From an uncultured Dorea sp. (GTDB taxonomy: Bacteria > Bacillota > Clostridia > Lachnospirales > Lachnospiraceae), in contig CAJTUQ010000003.1 in NCBI GenBank assembly GCA_910579335.1, positions 1 through 64,000 on the forward strand: 64,000 nucleotides of DNA, in the 5' to 3' direction. A model generated the notes under the pieces. That model did no database searches and was not told the DNA's origin. It was given only the letters and a program-made list of their open reading frames with translations. The first letter of the stretch is position 1; every line of letters begins with the position of its first letter. A program made the translations under genes and the position numbers. Below are positions 1 to 9,357 of this stretch, in pieces.

Positions 1-678
1 CGAGTGATTTAACTTTTCTTGTATAAAACCACAAATTGCATCCGCATCCTCGGAAATAATCGTAAAATATTTGTAAGAATTGAGGCTTTCAATTACACTG
101 TCCACAAAAAAGGCTTTAGCCAGATATCCAGCCAGTGAAAAACAGCCGACTGTCGCTCCATATATGAAAAATGCAGATACAACTACCGCAAAATCCACTA
201 TCATCAAAGCCTTCCCTATCTTTATATTCGTATATTTTTTTAGAATCAGAGCGATGATATCTGTCCCGCCGCTTGATGCCCCCAAATTAAAAATCACCGC
301 TGAGCTGACCGCCGTGATTACAAAAGCAAATATCCAATCCAATACCGGCTGTGTTGTAATTGGCTCTGTAATCGGATAAATATACTGGATAACCTCCAAC
401 CCCACACTGAACAGCAGCGTAACGTAAATTGACTTTATGCCGAAACTCTTTCCAAGCACAAGAAATCCCAAGCCGAATAACAGTATGTTTATAATAAACG
501 CATAGGTACTTGGTGTTCCTTTGAATACACCGCTAAGCAGTACTGCTATTCCTGTCACTCCGCCAAAAGTAAAGTGATTCGGAAATTTAAATAAATAATT
601 CTCTACGATTGTTCCTATAGTCGCAGCTGTTAAGATTCCATATTCTTTTACTATTTTCTTTATTTGCTCTTTTTCCAT
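1..678 (-). CDS. YitT family membrane protein (C-terminus cut by window edge)
   Basis: Read leftward from ATG at 678, preceded by GGAGAG with 8 nt spacing, the frame stays open to base 1 (226 codons). It is a hydrophobic protein with several membrane segments and the loop NLGASSGGTDIIA near residue 130, typical of the YitT/DUF161 family. The last visible residues (FTIISEDADAICGFIQ) look like the start of the cytoplasmic DUF2179 domain, so about 60 residues lie outside the window. The transport substrate of the family is not established. It stands alone downstream of the M18 aminopeptidase and is separated from it by a hairpin. Confidence 0.85.
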   Translation of the reverse strand, partial: MEKEQIKKIVKEYGILTAATIGTIVENYLFKFPNHFTFGGVTGIAVLLSGVFKGTPSTYAFIINILLFGLGFLVLGKSFGIKSIYVTLLFSVGLEVIQYIYPITEPITTQPVLDWIFAFVITAVSSAVIFNLGASSGGTDIIALILKKYTNIKIGKALMIVDFAVVVSAFFIYGATVGCFSLAGYLAKAFFVDSVIESLNSYKYFTIISEDADAICGFIQEKLNHS

Positions 679-697
679 TTCTCTTTCTCTCCACGCA

Positions 698-729
698 CGC
701 AAAGAGCCTGCATCCGCAGACTCTTTGCG
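698..729. terminator. Hairpin between M18 aminopeptidase and yitT
   Basis: CGCAAAGAG (698-706) pairs with CTCTTTGCG (721-729), with an inner CTGC/GCAG pairing and a 4-nt loop. It lies 60 nt after the aminopeptidase stop and 20 nt before the yitT start. The leftward side lacks a U-run, while the rightward side is T-rich, so termination of leftward transcription is uncertain; it may be an RNA processing or stability hairpin. Confidence 0.5.
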
Positions 730-789
730 TATTCTTGATTTATTTTTATATCGGGGGTGAAATAGCCCGTCACATCATCCTTAACAATT

Positions 790-2190
790 TTATGCCATAT
801 CTTTCAAAAATGCTTTATACCCTCTGTATGCCTCATAAACATCAGCTTTACTTGTCACCTCATATGGCGCATGCATGCAGAGCACCGCCACTCCGCTATC
901 AATCACCTGCATACCGTAGTTTGCCATAATAAAAGCAATCGTACCGCCGCCGCCAAGGTCTACCCTTCCCATCTCGGCGGTCTGAAATCCAATATCTTCT
1001 CTGTCAAAAATGCTGCGGAGCTTTGCGATATATTCCGGATTGGCGTCATTAGAGCCCGCCTTTCCCCTGCTGCCTGTAAATTTATTTAATACAAGTCCCC
1101 GTCCAAGATATGCACTGTTCTTTTTTTCAAAAGCACTTGCATATAACGGGTCATAGCCCGCACTTACATCCGAGGAAAGCATATAAGAATTTGCCAGGGC
1201 ACGTTTCGTCTTTAATTCAGACTCCCCTCCGGTAAGCGCTGCAAGCTCCGCTACTGTATTTTCAAAAAAGCGCGACTGCATTCCGGTGGCTCCCACACTT
1301 CCAATCTCTTCCTTGTCAACAAGGATACAGCATGCTGTCCTTTTTGGGTGTTTTGTCTCCAAAAGGGCAAACAGTGAAGGAAACGCACATACCCTGTCGT
1401 CCTGTCCATAGCCGATAATCATGCTGCCGTCCAAACCGCAGTCCCTTGCTTTTCCGGCTGGAACGATTTCAAGCTCCGCTGATAAGAAATCCTCTTCTTC
1501 TATATTGTACCTGCTTTTTAAAAGACGCAGAATCTGTGTTTTTACTTTTTCTTTCTTCTCCTCATCTGTCAGTTCCTTTTCCACTGCAGGCCTTGTACCA
1601 ATCAGGACGTCTAAATTTTCTCCTTCAATTACAATTGATGCTTTTTTCTCAATCTGCTCTTGGGAAAGATGTACCAAAAGGTCTGTGATGACTAATACCG
1701 GTTCATTCTCTTCTTCGCCGATTACCACTTCCAAAACCGTTCCGTCTTTTTTCACCACAACTCCATGAAGAGCCATCGGCAGTGCCACCCACTGATACTT
1801 TTTTATTCCGCCATAGTAATGTGTATCCAGATATGCCATGTTCGAATCTTCATACATCGGGTTCTGCTTTACATCAATCCTGGGAGAATCCACATGCGCA
1901 CCTAAAATATTCATACCCTTTTCCAACGGCTCCTGTCCGATTTCAAAAAGTACAAGCGTCTTTCCCATACATTCTGCGAAAACTTTATCACCTGCTTCAA
2001 GCTGTTTTCCTTCTTCAATACACTGGCGTATATTCTGATATCCTGCATCCTTTGCAAGCTTTACCGCCAATTTCACACTCTCCCGCTCTGTCTTTGCCAC
2101 ATTCAAGGAAGTCTTATACCGTTCACATATCTCTTCCAGTTCACCGAGCTGCACTTCGGAATAGCCTTCCCATCTATTTTTTCTCTCCAT
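790..2190 (-). CDS. M18 family zinc aminopeptidase (aminopeptidase 1 type)
   Basis: A 466-residue cytosolic metallo-aminopeptidase expected to remove N-terminal residues from peptides. M18 metal-site motifs are present in order: GAHVDSPR (about 97-104), DDRV (264-267), DKEEIGS (292-298), SSDVSAGYDP (339-348) and MHAPYE (439-444). The length suits the bacterial aminopeptidase 1 branch, a little longer than the ApeB type found at 5196. ATG at 2190 is preceded by TAGGAGG. It has its own sigma-A-like promoter and seems monocistronic. A second M18 enzyme 3 kb away shows that peptide breakdown is a theme of this end of the window. Confidence 0.93.
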   Translation of the reverse strand: MERKNRWEGYSEVQLGELEEICERYKTSLNVAKTERESVKLAVKLAKDAGYQNIRQCIEEGKQLEAGDKVFAECMGKTLVLFEIGQEPLEKGMNILGAHVDSPRIDVKQNPMYEDSNMAYLDTHYYGGIKKYQWVALPMALHGVVVKKDGTVLEVVIGEEENEPVLVITDLLVHLSQEQIEKKASIVIEGENLDVLIGTRPAVEKELTDEEKKEKVKTQILRLLKSRYNIEEEDFLSAELEIVPAGKARDCGLDGSMIIGYGQDDRVCAFPSLFALLETKHPKRTACCILVDKEEIGSVGATGMQSRFFENTVAELAALTGGESELKTKRALANSYMLSSDVSAGYDPLYASAFEKKNSAYLGRGLVLNKFTGSRGKAGSNDANPEYIAKLRSIFDREDIGFQTAEMGRVDLGGGGTIAFIMANYGMQVIDSGVAVLCMHAPYEVTSKADVYEAYRGYKAFLKDMA

Positions 2191-2221
2191 AACGCTGCCT
2201 CCTATTAAAAATCTTATATTT

Positions 2222-2251
2222 ATTCTAGAAGTTAATAACGTATCTGTCCAA
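2222..2251 (-). promoter_or_regulatory. Sigma-A promoter of the M18 aminopeptidase
   Basis: On the minus strand TTGGAC (2251-2246) is followed after 18 nt by TAGAAT (2227-2222), about 30 nt before the start codon at 2190. Confidence 0.6.
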
Positions 2252-2317
2252 TATATAAAACTAATCCGGACTATAAGAAAAAAATATACCCTCTCTTACC
2301 AGCAGACATATCTTAAC

Positions 2318-2346
2318 AAAAAAAGGACACCGCAGATACGGTATCC
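2318..2346 (-). terminator. Rho-independent terminator after the GntR gene
   Basis: Minus strand GGATACCG, a 6-nt loop, then CGGTGTCC gives an 8-bp stem followed by seven T residues. It lies about 30 nt after the GntR stop codon. Confidence 0.85.
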
Positions 2347-2375
2347 TACTCTGTTTTTTATCCTCATCCCACATT

Positions 2376-3065
2376 TCAAAGCAAAAAATCTCTGGAAAAC
2401 GGCACTTCGCTCTCCGACACGCCCAACTCTTTCATAAGTCTTGTAATCGTCCGCATATAATGCTCCGAAATCACCTTGCAAATCTTTCCGCTGTCTCCGG
2501 TCCGGCAGGCATCCACAATCTCTTTATGCACTTTGTATTGGCGTTTCGCTACACCCACCTTATCCTGTACGTTGTTGTATCCGGTTATAATATTTCCATA
2601 ATTCAGTTCGCTCCACAGCTTGTAAAGATGGTTTAATTTCGTCATCTTCACAAGCTCGCTATGAAACTCATTGTCATAAAGATAGACCTGCGCATACTGC
2701 TCCTCATCAAGCTTTTCCATCTTTTTAAGCACCTTCTCCATATTCGATATGGTTTCCGGCGGCACTTTTCCATTCATATATTTAACTGCAAGAATCTCAT
2801 AACTCACCCTTATCAGGTAAACCTCGAAAGATTCCTGAAGATCCGGGTTCTTTACGGTACACCCCACGTTACGGGTATATTCAATAAGGCCTTCATGCTC
2901 CAACTGCCTTAGCGCTTCCCGGACAGGCCCTCTGCTTACGTTAAATTCTTTCGCCAGTTCCATCTCCACAATCCGCTCTCCGGGCTTTAATTCCTGATTA
3001 ATGATTTTATTGCGGATTGCTTCAACTACATTCTCCCGCAATGTACGAAAATATATTTCTGCCAT
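2376..3065 (-). CDS. GntR family transcriptional regulator (FCD/FadR subfamily)
   Basis: A 229-residue DNA-binding regulator. The N-terminal winged helix-turn-helix contains GERIVEMELAKEFNVSRGPV and the REALRQLEHEGLI recognition region (about residues 25-65). The rest is a helical FCD ligand-binding domain with His residues spaced as in metal/organic-acid binding members (for example FHSELV). A longer reading exists from TTG at 3089, but ATG at 3065 has GAGAGG seven bases upstream and is preferred. Ligand and targets are unknown; it is flanked by terminators on both sides and is probably transcribed alone. FadR-subfamily members often sense amino or organic acids, which would suit the neighbouring catabolic genes. 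Confidence 0.88.
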   Translation of the reverse strand: MAEIYFRTLRENVVEAIRNKIINQELKPGERIVEMELAKEFNVSRGPVREALRQLEHEGLIEYTRNVGCTVKNPDLQESFEVYLIRVSYEILAVKYMNGKVPPETISNMEKVLKKMEKLDEEQYAQVYLYDNEFHSELVKMTKLNHLYKLWSELNYGNIITGYNNVQDKVGVAKRQYKVHKEIVDACRTGDSGKICKVISEHYMRTITRLMKELGVSESEVPFSRDFLL

Positions 3066-3212
3066 GCCCCAACCTCTCTGTCTCGTCAAATTCTCAATTC
3101 CAGTATAGCAACATTCCTGTACATTTGTCTATTGTTAAATAACAAACACTCCTTCGCATAAACTTAAAACTACGGAAAACCACAGCTAATCGTGAAATGT
3201 CCGCACTAACAA

Positions 3213-3236
3213 AGGAGCTGCCACGCTGCAGCTCCT
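3213..3236 (-). terminator. Terminator hairpin overlapping the LysR stop
   Basis: AGGAGCTGC (3213-3221) pairs with GCAGCTCCT (3228-3236) across a 6-nt loop. The hairpin begins in the stop codon of the LysR gene; the downstream U-run is short (TTTGTT). Confidence 0.6.
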
Positions 3237-4105
3237 CACACCATCTCTTTTACCTTGTCAATATAATCCCGCAGGATCCTTTCTTTTTCTAAACAGTCCA
3301 TCCTATAATACATCTTCAAGCTGGACATCTGCGTCAGCCCATCCACAAAATGCATCTTTCCTGTACAGAAAGAAAAATACCGGCTATCCGCATAAGCATA
3401 ACCGTTGTTCATCTCCACCTTAAGAGACAAGGTTTCCAGATTCCCTATCAGATTTACATCCTTGGCAAAATCAGGCACTCCCGCCGAATCCAGAATCTGC
3501 ATACTGCATGGATAGCTTGCCGTTGCATATCCCGGATAGCCCCGAAGATCTTCAAAAACAATATTTTTCTCCTCTGCTTTAATCCACGCATCTCCCGTAT
3601 ATACACCCAGCCGGTTCCTGCACAGCAAAATTTCTCCAATATTCGGGTTCTTGTTTCTAAGATTCATCCCATAGCCAATATAGATATCTAAATCATTTTT
3701 ATGAAGCATCATAGATCCAGTTGTATAATCCAGTCTGCTGAATCGGAAATCATCTTCATTGTAATAAGTATCCAGAAGCTCTTGCATCATTCCCCAAAAC
3801 GACTTGCTTATCGAACTGTCAATTCCTACCCGGAGAACCGCCGACTCCTTCATCGCCTCAATCTCCCTAAGCATCTGCTCGTCAATCCGCAGCATTTCCA
3901 CTGCTCTTCTATAGACAAGCTCTCCCAACTGTGTCGGCGTTACTTCTCCATTTCCCCGATTAATCAGTTTACCGCCGACACTTTTTTCCAGCTGCGAAAT
4001 CTGCTGGCTTATTGCCGTCTGCGATACATAATTTTTCTTTCCCGCTTTTGTAAAACTCTTCAAGTCAATGACATCCACAAAATATTGATATTTCCAAATG
4101 CTCAT
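3236..4105 (-). CDS. LysR family transcriptional regulator
   Basis: A 289-residue LysR-type regulator. The helix-turn-helix is in the first 60 residues (SFTKAGKKNYVSQTAISQQI, then LEKSVGGKLI), followed by a periplasmic-binding-protein-like effector domain. ATG at 4105 has GGAGA six bases upstream; an in-frame GTG at 4111 is too close to that site. It begins only about 50 nt after the asparaginase gene in the same direction, so it is probably the last gene of the pepT-permease-aminopeptidase-asparaginase run and may regulate it. The effector is unknown. Confidence 0.88.
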   Translation of the reverse strand: MSIWKYQYFVDVIDLKSFTKAGKKNYVSQTAISQQISQLEKSVGGKLINRGNGEVTPTQLGELVYRRAVEMLRIDEQMLREIEAMKESAVLRVGIDSSISKSFWGMMQELLDTYYNEDDFRFSRLDYTTGSMMLHKNDLDIYIGYGMNLRNKNPNIGEILLCRNRLGVYTGDAWIKAEEKNIVFEDLRGYPGYATASYPCSMQILDSAGVPDFAKDVNLIGNLETLSLKVEMNNGYAYADSRYFSFCTGKMHFVDGLTQMSSLKMYYRMDCLEKERILRDYIDKVKEMV

Positions 4106-4158
4106 TTCCACTCTCCGGACGACAGCCGTAATCCCTGTTAACCCTTGCGCCCTTCCTG

Positions 4159-5163
4159 TTACTCTGCAAATAATATGTCGTAGTTAATCTGCTGATAAAA
4201 CAAGTCCCTGAACTCCTTTTTCGTTAAGCCGTCCATGCCCATCAGCCACATAAGCTTTGTAATTACCGCCTCTGTAGTCATATCATATGCTTCCATCAGG
4301 TTAAACTCTTGTTTTATAGTCTTTCCAACTGCATACACCATCATGTCACTGCCTTCGTTGACCACCTGCGTCGTCACTACTACGTGTTTTCCCTCCTGCT
4401 CCCATTTTTTCATCTCTGAACGGAACACATCGGTCAGAGATTTGGGCATGCCGCCCACTCCAAAGCTTTCCACCACAATACAGTCATAATTTTCAAAAAG
4501 ATAATAGAGAATATCCGGCTTCAGCCCCGGAATCAGCTTCAGCACACACACGCTGTCCTTCATATTATAGTAAAAATGCACCCTCTCTTTATACGGCATC
4601 TCCGGAATATAGCGGATAAGCCTTCTGTCCCGGATTACCGCATGATAGGGGAAATTGATGCTTGAAAATGCATTGTAGCTTTTTGACATCTCCTTTTTGG
4701 CTCTTGTCCCTGCTATGACTTTGCCGTCAAACACGATATTCACTCCCTGCGAATGGCCGTCAGCCGCATAGATAAAGCTGTCAAGCAGATTCGTCCTGGC
4801 ATCCGTGACGTCATGGCTGATGGGCTTTTGCGCCCCGGTAATGACGATTGGTTTATTAGAATTTTGTATCAGATAGGATAGTGCACAGGCGGTATACGCC
4901 AGCGTGTCCGTGCCGTGGCAGATGACAAATCCGTCATAACTATAATAATTCTGTTCTATCGTTTTGACAATCAGCTGCCAGTGCTCAGGCTTTACATTCG
5001 TACTGTCCAAATTGCATACCTGTATACTCTCCACATCACAGATATTTTTCACATCCGGAATATAGTACAGGATGTCCTCCGGCGTAAGTCCCGGACTCAA
5101 GCCCTCCTCCGTCTCCTTTGAAGCAATTGTACCGCCTGTCCCAATCATAAGTATCTTCTTCAT
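4159..5163 (-). CDS. ansA: L-asparaginase, type I (AnsA-like)
   Basis: A 334-residue asparaginase that would hydrolyse L-asparagine to aspartate and ammonia. The first catalytic Thr lies in GTGGTIAS near the N-terminus and the second in CHGTDTLAYTA (about residues 83-93). A further conserved stretch is ITGAQKP. There is no signal peptide, which fits the cytosolic type. ATG at 5163 gives the usual family start MKKILMIGTGGTIAS; an upstream GTG at 5169 is closer to the AGAGGG site and cannot be excluded. It sits between an M18 aminopeptidase and a LysR regulator in a peptide/amino-acid catabolic run. Confidence 0.92.
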   Translation of the reverse strand: MKKILMIGTGGTIASKETEEGLSPGLTPEDILYYIPDVKNICDVESIQVCNLDSTNVKPEHWQLIVKTIEQNYYSYDGFVICHGTDTLAYTACALSYLIQNSNKPIVITGAQKPISHDVTDARTNLLDSFIYAADGHSQGVNIVFDGKVIAGTRAKKEMSKSYNAFSSINFPYHAVIRDRRLIRYIPEMPYKERVHFYYNMKDSVCVLKLIPGLKPDILYYLFENYDCIVVESFGVGGMPKSLTDVFRSEMKKWEQEGKHVVVTTQVVNEGSDMMVYAVGKTIKQEFNLMEAYDMTTEAVITKLMWLMGMDGLTKKEFRDLFYQQINYDILFAE

Positions 5164-5195
5164 CTTCACACTATCCCTCTCTTGTTAAAGTTTTC

Positions 5196-6515
5196 TTATT
5201 CCTCTATCCGGAATGACCCGTCTCCAAGCATGTTGATATGGATTCCATAGAACATTGACGCCGCTTTTATCAGATACCCCGTATCCTTTACACCTGACGT
5301 CTCATAAGCGGAATGCATGGCAAGCTGCGGCAATCCGATATCCACTGCGTTCATAGACACTTGGGACATGGCGATATTGCCAAGCGTACTTCCGCCCGCC
5401 TCATCAGAACGATTTGCAAAAAACTGCACCGGCACCTCTGCTCTTTCACAGATTTCTCTGAATACGGCAATGCTCAAAGCATCGCTTGTATATTTCTGTC
5501 CGGCATGAGACTTTACCACAATTCCTTCATTCATATAGACACAGTTTGCGGTATCCGTTTTTTCCTTATAATTAGGATGTACCGCATGGGCGTTATCACA
5601 GCTTAATAGAAAGCTTCCGGCTGCCGCCCGGTAAAAATCTTCTTCATCTTTTCCAAGCGCTTTATTAATTCTCCACAGCGTATCAAAAAGAAAGGTAGAG
5701 CCCGCCCCCTGCTTTGTGCCGGAGCCAACCTCCTCGTTGTCAAAACAGGCATATACATTGACATTCTTTTTATGGCAGCCTGACAAAAACCCCATCAAAG
5801 ACGCATATGCGCACTGCAGGTCATCCAGCTGCGGACAAGAGAAAAATTCATTCTCACATCCCCACACCACAGGAGCCATCCGATTATACAGAAATAAGTC
5901 CATCCCATAGATGCTTTCCTTTGATACACCCAGCTCCTGTGCCGCAAGCTCCTTCATCACTCCCGGCTCCTTTCCCTCGCCTGCCAATATCGGAAGCGTG
6001 TCCACCTGCTTATTATATGCATGTCCTTCATTGACTGACCTGTCCATATGAATCGCCAAGCTTGGAATCATCACAAGCTCTCTGTCCAAATTCAAAAGCC
6101 ACGTCTCCATGCCGTTTTCGGTCTTTACGATTACTCTTCCCGCTACGGAAAGGGGACGGTCAAACCATGACGAACAAATCATACCACCATACCCTTCCGT
6201 ATTCAACACCGTATATTTTTTCTTTATCTCAAGCTCCGCATTCTCTTTTAGCTTAAATGTCGGTGAATCACTGTGGGATGCCGTCACGTGAAAACTGTAA
6301 TCCTCAAGCTCTTCTCCTGTTTTAAAAGCTATAATGCTGGAATGGTTTCTTGTAACATAATAACACTTTCCCGGCTCAAGTACCCACTTTTTTCTTTCTT
6401 TGAGCTCCTCAAATCCGTTCTCCTTCAATATACCGCTTATCTTTTCCACTGCGTGAAATGCAGTAGGCGCACTCTTTATAAATGAGGCAAGTTCCGACAT
6501 TGTCTTAATATCCAC
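5196..6515 (-). CDS. apeB: M18 family aminopeptidase (ApeB type)
   Basis: A 439-residue cytosolic zinc aminopeptidase. M18 landmarks: HSDSPTFK (81-88), DD (231-232), DNEEVGSGT (259-267), SCDNAHAVHPN (about 305-315), and the C-terminal metal-ligand His at about 401 in MHSAYET. It differs clearly from the enzyme at 790-2190, which has DKEE and MHAPYE at the matching sites, so these are two separate subfamilies. The gene lies 35 nt after the APC permease and 33 nt before the asparaginase, in line with co-transcription. A role in releasing amino acids from imported peptides is likely. Confidence 0.93.
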   Translation of the reverse strand: MDIKTMSELASFIKSAPTAFHAVEKISGILKENGFEELKERKKWVLEPGKCYYVTRNHSSIIAFKTGEELEDYSFHVTASHSDSPTFKLKENAELEIKKKYTVLNTEGYGGMICSSWFDRPLSVAGRVIVKTENGMETWLLNLDRELVMIPSLAIHMDRSVNEGHAYNKQVDTLPILAGEGKEPGVMKELAAQELGVSKESIYGMDLFLYNRMAPVVWGCENEFFSCPQLDDLQCAYASLMGFLSGCHKKNVNVYACFDNEEVGSGTKQGAGSTFLFDTLWRINKALGKDEEDFYRAAAGSFLLSCDNAHAVHPNYKEKTDTANCVYMNEGIVVKSHAGQKYTSDALSIAVFREICERAEVPVQFFANRSDEAGGSTLGNIAMSQVSMNAVDIGLPQLAMHSAYETSGVKDTGYLIKAASMFYGIHINMLGDGSFRIEE

Positions 6516-6549
6516 AGCAAACCCTCCTAACTATTTTATTTCATATCTT

Positions 6550-7977
6550 TTACTTTTTCGCCCTCTCCCGCTGCGCCAGCTTTGGCATGATAAGTCCCAA
6601 TGCCGTCAGGACAATCGGCGTAATTACATTCAGCGCCAGGGTAAGGGGCTCTTTACTGTACATACCCATAATACAACATGCCGCCGTCACAAGAAAGCAC
6701 CATCCGCCAAAAAATATTGCAATCTTCTGATTTTTTACAAAACGGTACTCCGCCGGGATTCTGTCATAGGCTTTCCGAAGTGCAAGGTATGCCACAAATA
6801 CCCAGAGGTAACGCATCGGCATGCATACAGAATTTAGCCTGGTAAGCTGCTGGAGTACTGCTGCCGCACCCGGCATAAAGGTCTGTACCACGATAATCGC
6901 TCCCGCAAGAACAATGATTAGCTTGATACCATTGATATATGCGCCGTCCTTATTCTGTCTGCGCATTGCGGACGGTATAAATTCTTTTGTTTTCTCATTC
7001 TCTAAAAGCATCCGAAGCGGAGCGTCAATACTAAGAATAAGGATTGCAAACTGGCTAATCAGGTTGCAAAGCGCATAGATTACTAAAAATGTATCTCCCA
7101 GATGGTAATACTCGCCCAGCCTTTGGAACGCCCAGTAGGAACCGTTGGCCGCATAGGAGTTAAAGGACTCATCGCTGGCATTGATAAGCGCCGGGTCAAA
7201 CATCTTTCCCATAGCAACCGTGCCAAGTATCGCACATACCAATACCATCACAGCCATAGCAATAATTCCTTTCGGGAATCCCTTGCTCGGATTCTCCACC
7301 TTATTTACATACGGAGAAATCTTCTCACACCCGCCTACCGCAAATACAAGGATGGACAAGGAAGTAAAATACGCCACATTAAAATTCGGAATTAAATTCT
7401 TAAGGCTTAAATCCATCGTTACATAATCTGCGCCCGGATTAATTGCCGGCGCCGCAAGCATCATAATAATATACAATATCGACATGACAAACATACTGGT
7501 CTCTGCCAGTGAAAGCAATTTCTTAAGCGGATTCAATCCTTTGCTTGCAATAAAGCAGCCAACTAAAAATACGCCCAATGTCGCTAACTGAACCACAACC
7601 GTCGGAAATGTATCATAAGTCTCTGCATTGCGGAATACCGCCCAGCTTAAAGCCTTAAGGCTCCCGCTGCCCTTGCTTGCAATATAAGTGATATGGCACG
7701 CCCAGTAAGTCCACCCCGCATAGTACGCAAGCTTCGGCGTCGTCGTCTCATAGATCCACGAGTTTACGCCGCTTCCGCTGTTTTTAAATGCAGAGCCAAG
7801 CTCTCCGACCATCAGCGCATATGGTATAAAATAAAGGCCGAACATCAGAATCCAGCTTAAAACTACCTGAATGCCATTAAAATAAATAAATCCGTTTAAT
7901 ACATTCCCAAATCCCCAAACTGTCGAAAATGCCATGAATGCGAGCGCAGTCCATTTTATCTTTTTTGTATCACCCAT
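6550..7977 (-). CDS. APC-superfamily amino acid permease
   Basis: A 475-residue integral membrane protein with about 12 predicted helices. The first helix carries a glycine-rich unwound stretch (TVWGFGNVLNGF), and the sequence resembles the glutamate/GABA-antiporter branch of the APC superfamily. The C-terminus ends in a basic tail (PKLAQRERAKK). It is placed between pepT and an ApeB aminopeptidase, so it probably moves an amino acid or dipeptide-derived product across the membrane in the same catabolic unit. The substrate cannot be told from sequence alone. Confidence 0.85.
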   Translation of the reverse strand: MGDTKKIKWTALAFMAFSTVWGFGNVLNGFIYFNGIQVVLSWILMFGLYFIPYALMVGELGSAFKNSGSGVNSWIYETTTPKLAYYAGWTYWACHITYIASKGSGSLKALSWAVFRNAETYDTFPTVVVQLATLGVFLVGCFIASKGLNPLKKLLSLAETSMFVMSILYIIMMLAAPAINPGADYVTMDLSLKNLIPNFNVAYFTSLSILVFAVGGCEKISPYVNKVENPSKGFPKGIIAMAVMVLVCAILGTVAMGKMFDPALINASDESFNSYAANGSYWAFQRLGEYYHLGDTFLVIYALCNLISQFAILILSIDAPLRMLLENEKTKEFIPSAMRRQNKDGAYINGIKLIIVLAGAIIVVQTFMPGAAAVLQQLTRLNSVCMPMRYLWVFVAYLALRKAYDRIPAEYRFVKNQKIAIFFGGWCFLVTAACCIMGMYSKEPLTLALNVITPIVLTALGLIMPKLAQRERAKK

Positions 7978-7999
7978 AACGGTGTCCTCCTATATTTTC

Positions 8000-9217
8000 C
8001 TATTCAGCAAACCGCCTGATTATGTCTTTTACAATTTTTACGGCCAAATCCATTCCTTCTACAGTAATATGCTCATATACACCGTGGAACGCATAGCCGC
8101 CGGTTCCTAGATTCGGGCAGGGAAGTCCCCGAAAGCTAAGCCTTGCCCCGTCCGTACCGCCGCGAATCGGCGCCACGTCCGGCTCCACTCCGGCCGCCTT
8201 TATAGCTGCAAGCGCATATTCCACCAGCTGATAACAAGGCTCTACCATCTCTCTCATATTTCGGTAGGATTCTGTTATCTCCACTTCCACTTTCCCTTCG
8301 CCGTATTTTTCGTTCATAGCCGCAGCAACCTCGCGCAGCTTTTCTTCTCTTGCCTTAAAGCTCTCGCGGTCAAAATCGCGGATAAAATATTTCATTTTCG
8401 TCTCCGTCACCGTCCCATTGACACTCACCAGATGATAAAACCCTTCATAGCCTTCGGTCGTCTCCGGGCGCTCACTTACCGGCAGCATCCGGTGAATCTC
8501 CGCCGCCAGGGTCTGGGAGTTTACCAGCACGTCCTTCGCCGTTCCGGTGTGGACGCTCACCCCATGAATGGTGAAAACAGCTGTGGACGCATTAAAATTC
8601 TCATACTGAATCTCACCCTCTGCGCTTCCATCCAACGTATAGCCGTAATCCGCCCCGAATCCTTCTACGTCAAAATGTTTCGCCCCTCTTGCAATCTCTT
8701 CATCCGGAGTAAATCCGATACAAATCTTTCCATGAGGCATCTCTCCTTCGAGCAGCTCCTCCGCAGCCGTCAATATTTCAGCGATTCCTGCTTTATCGTC
8801 CGCTCCCAGAAGCGTATTGCCGTCTGTGACAATCAGTGTTCTCCCTTTCAGACCGGACAGATGAGGAAAATCGGCCGCACGCAATACTTTGCCGCTGTCT
8901 CCGAGGCTGACATCTTCTCCGTCATAGTTTTTAATAATGCGAGGCTTAACGTTCTCCCCCGACGCATCCGGCGCGGTATCCATATGGGCAATCAAGCCGA
9001 GAGACGGCTTTTTCTCATACCCCGGCGTTGCGGGAATATATCCGTATACATATCCCTTCTCATCCACTCTGGCATCGGAAATTCCCATCTCTTTCATCTC
9101 TGCCGCCAGCATCTTTGCCAATACGAGTTCCCGTTTTGCCGAAGGAACTGTCTCGCTTGTTTCGTCACTCGTCGTCCATACAGACACATAGTTCAGAAAT
9201 CTTTCGTACGCTTTCAT
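8000..9217 (-). CDS. pepT: Peptidase T (tripeptide aminopeptidase, M20B)
   Basis: A 405-residue dizinc exopeptidase that cleaves the N-terminal residue from tripeptides. Motifs in order: IAHMDTAPD (first metal His/Asp), GADDKAGIAEIL (bridging Asp), FTPDEEIARG (catalytic Glu pair), TLDGS, and the C-terminal RGGTDGARLSF with GYAFHGVYEH supplying the last His. Length and motif order match PepT closely. ATG at 9217 follows AAAGGAG. It is first in the leftward run leading to permease, aminopeptidase and asparaginase, suggesting a unit for peptide-derived amino-acid catabolism. Confidence 0.95.
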   Translation of the reverse strand: MKAYERFLNYVSVWTTSDETSETVPSAKRELVLAKMLAAEMKEMGISDARVDEKGYVYGYIPATPGYEKKPSLGLIAHMDTAPDASGENVKPRIIKNYDGEDVSLGDSGKVLRAADFPHLSGLKGRTLIVTDGNTLLGADDKAGIAEILTAAEELLEGEMPHGKICIGFTPDEEIARGAKHFDVEGFGADYGYTLDGSAEGEIQYENFNASTAVFTIHGVSVHTGTAKDVLVNSQTLAAEIHRMLPVSERPETTEGYEGFYHLVSVNGTVTETKMKYFIRDFDRESFKAREEKLREVAAAMNEKYGEGKVEVEITESYRNMREMVEPCYQLVEYALAAIKAAGVEPDVAPIRGGTDGARLSFRGLPCPNLGTGGYAFHGVYEHITVEGMDLAVKIVKDIIRRFAE

Positions 9218-9302
9218 AATTTCTTCTCCTTTAATAGATTTATTTATTTTATTTTAAATCTATTTCCTCGTATTGTAAATTGTTAATTGTTGACAATATA
9301 CA

Positions 9303-9332
9303 ATGATGTGAATTGTGAACAATTCACATCAT
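9303..9332. repeat. 30-bp near-perfect palindrome upstream of pepT
   Basis: Two 14-bp arms (9303-9316 and 9319-9332) are exact reverse complements around a 2-bp centre. No T-run follows on either strand. It lies 26 nt after the end of the PEP-binding-domain gene and about 85 nt upstream of pepT, in an AT-rich stretch with repeated CAATT-type words. It could be a terminator without U-run or an operator for pepT. Confidence 0.6.
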
Positions 9333-9357
9333 CCGCTCCCACACTTAACAATCCCCT

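Noticed and set aside
8432..9286. Plus-strand 284-codon ORF opposite pepT
   Set aside because: Shadow of pepT; Arg/His/Ile-rich composition typical of antisense reading.
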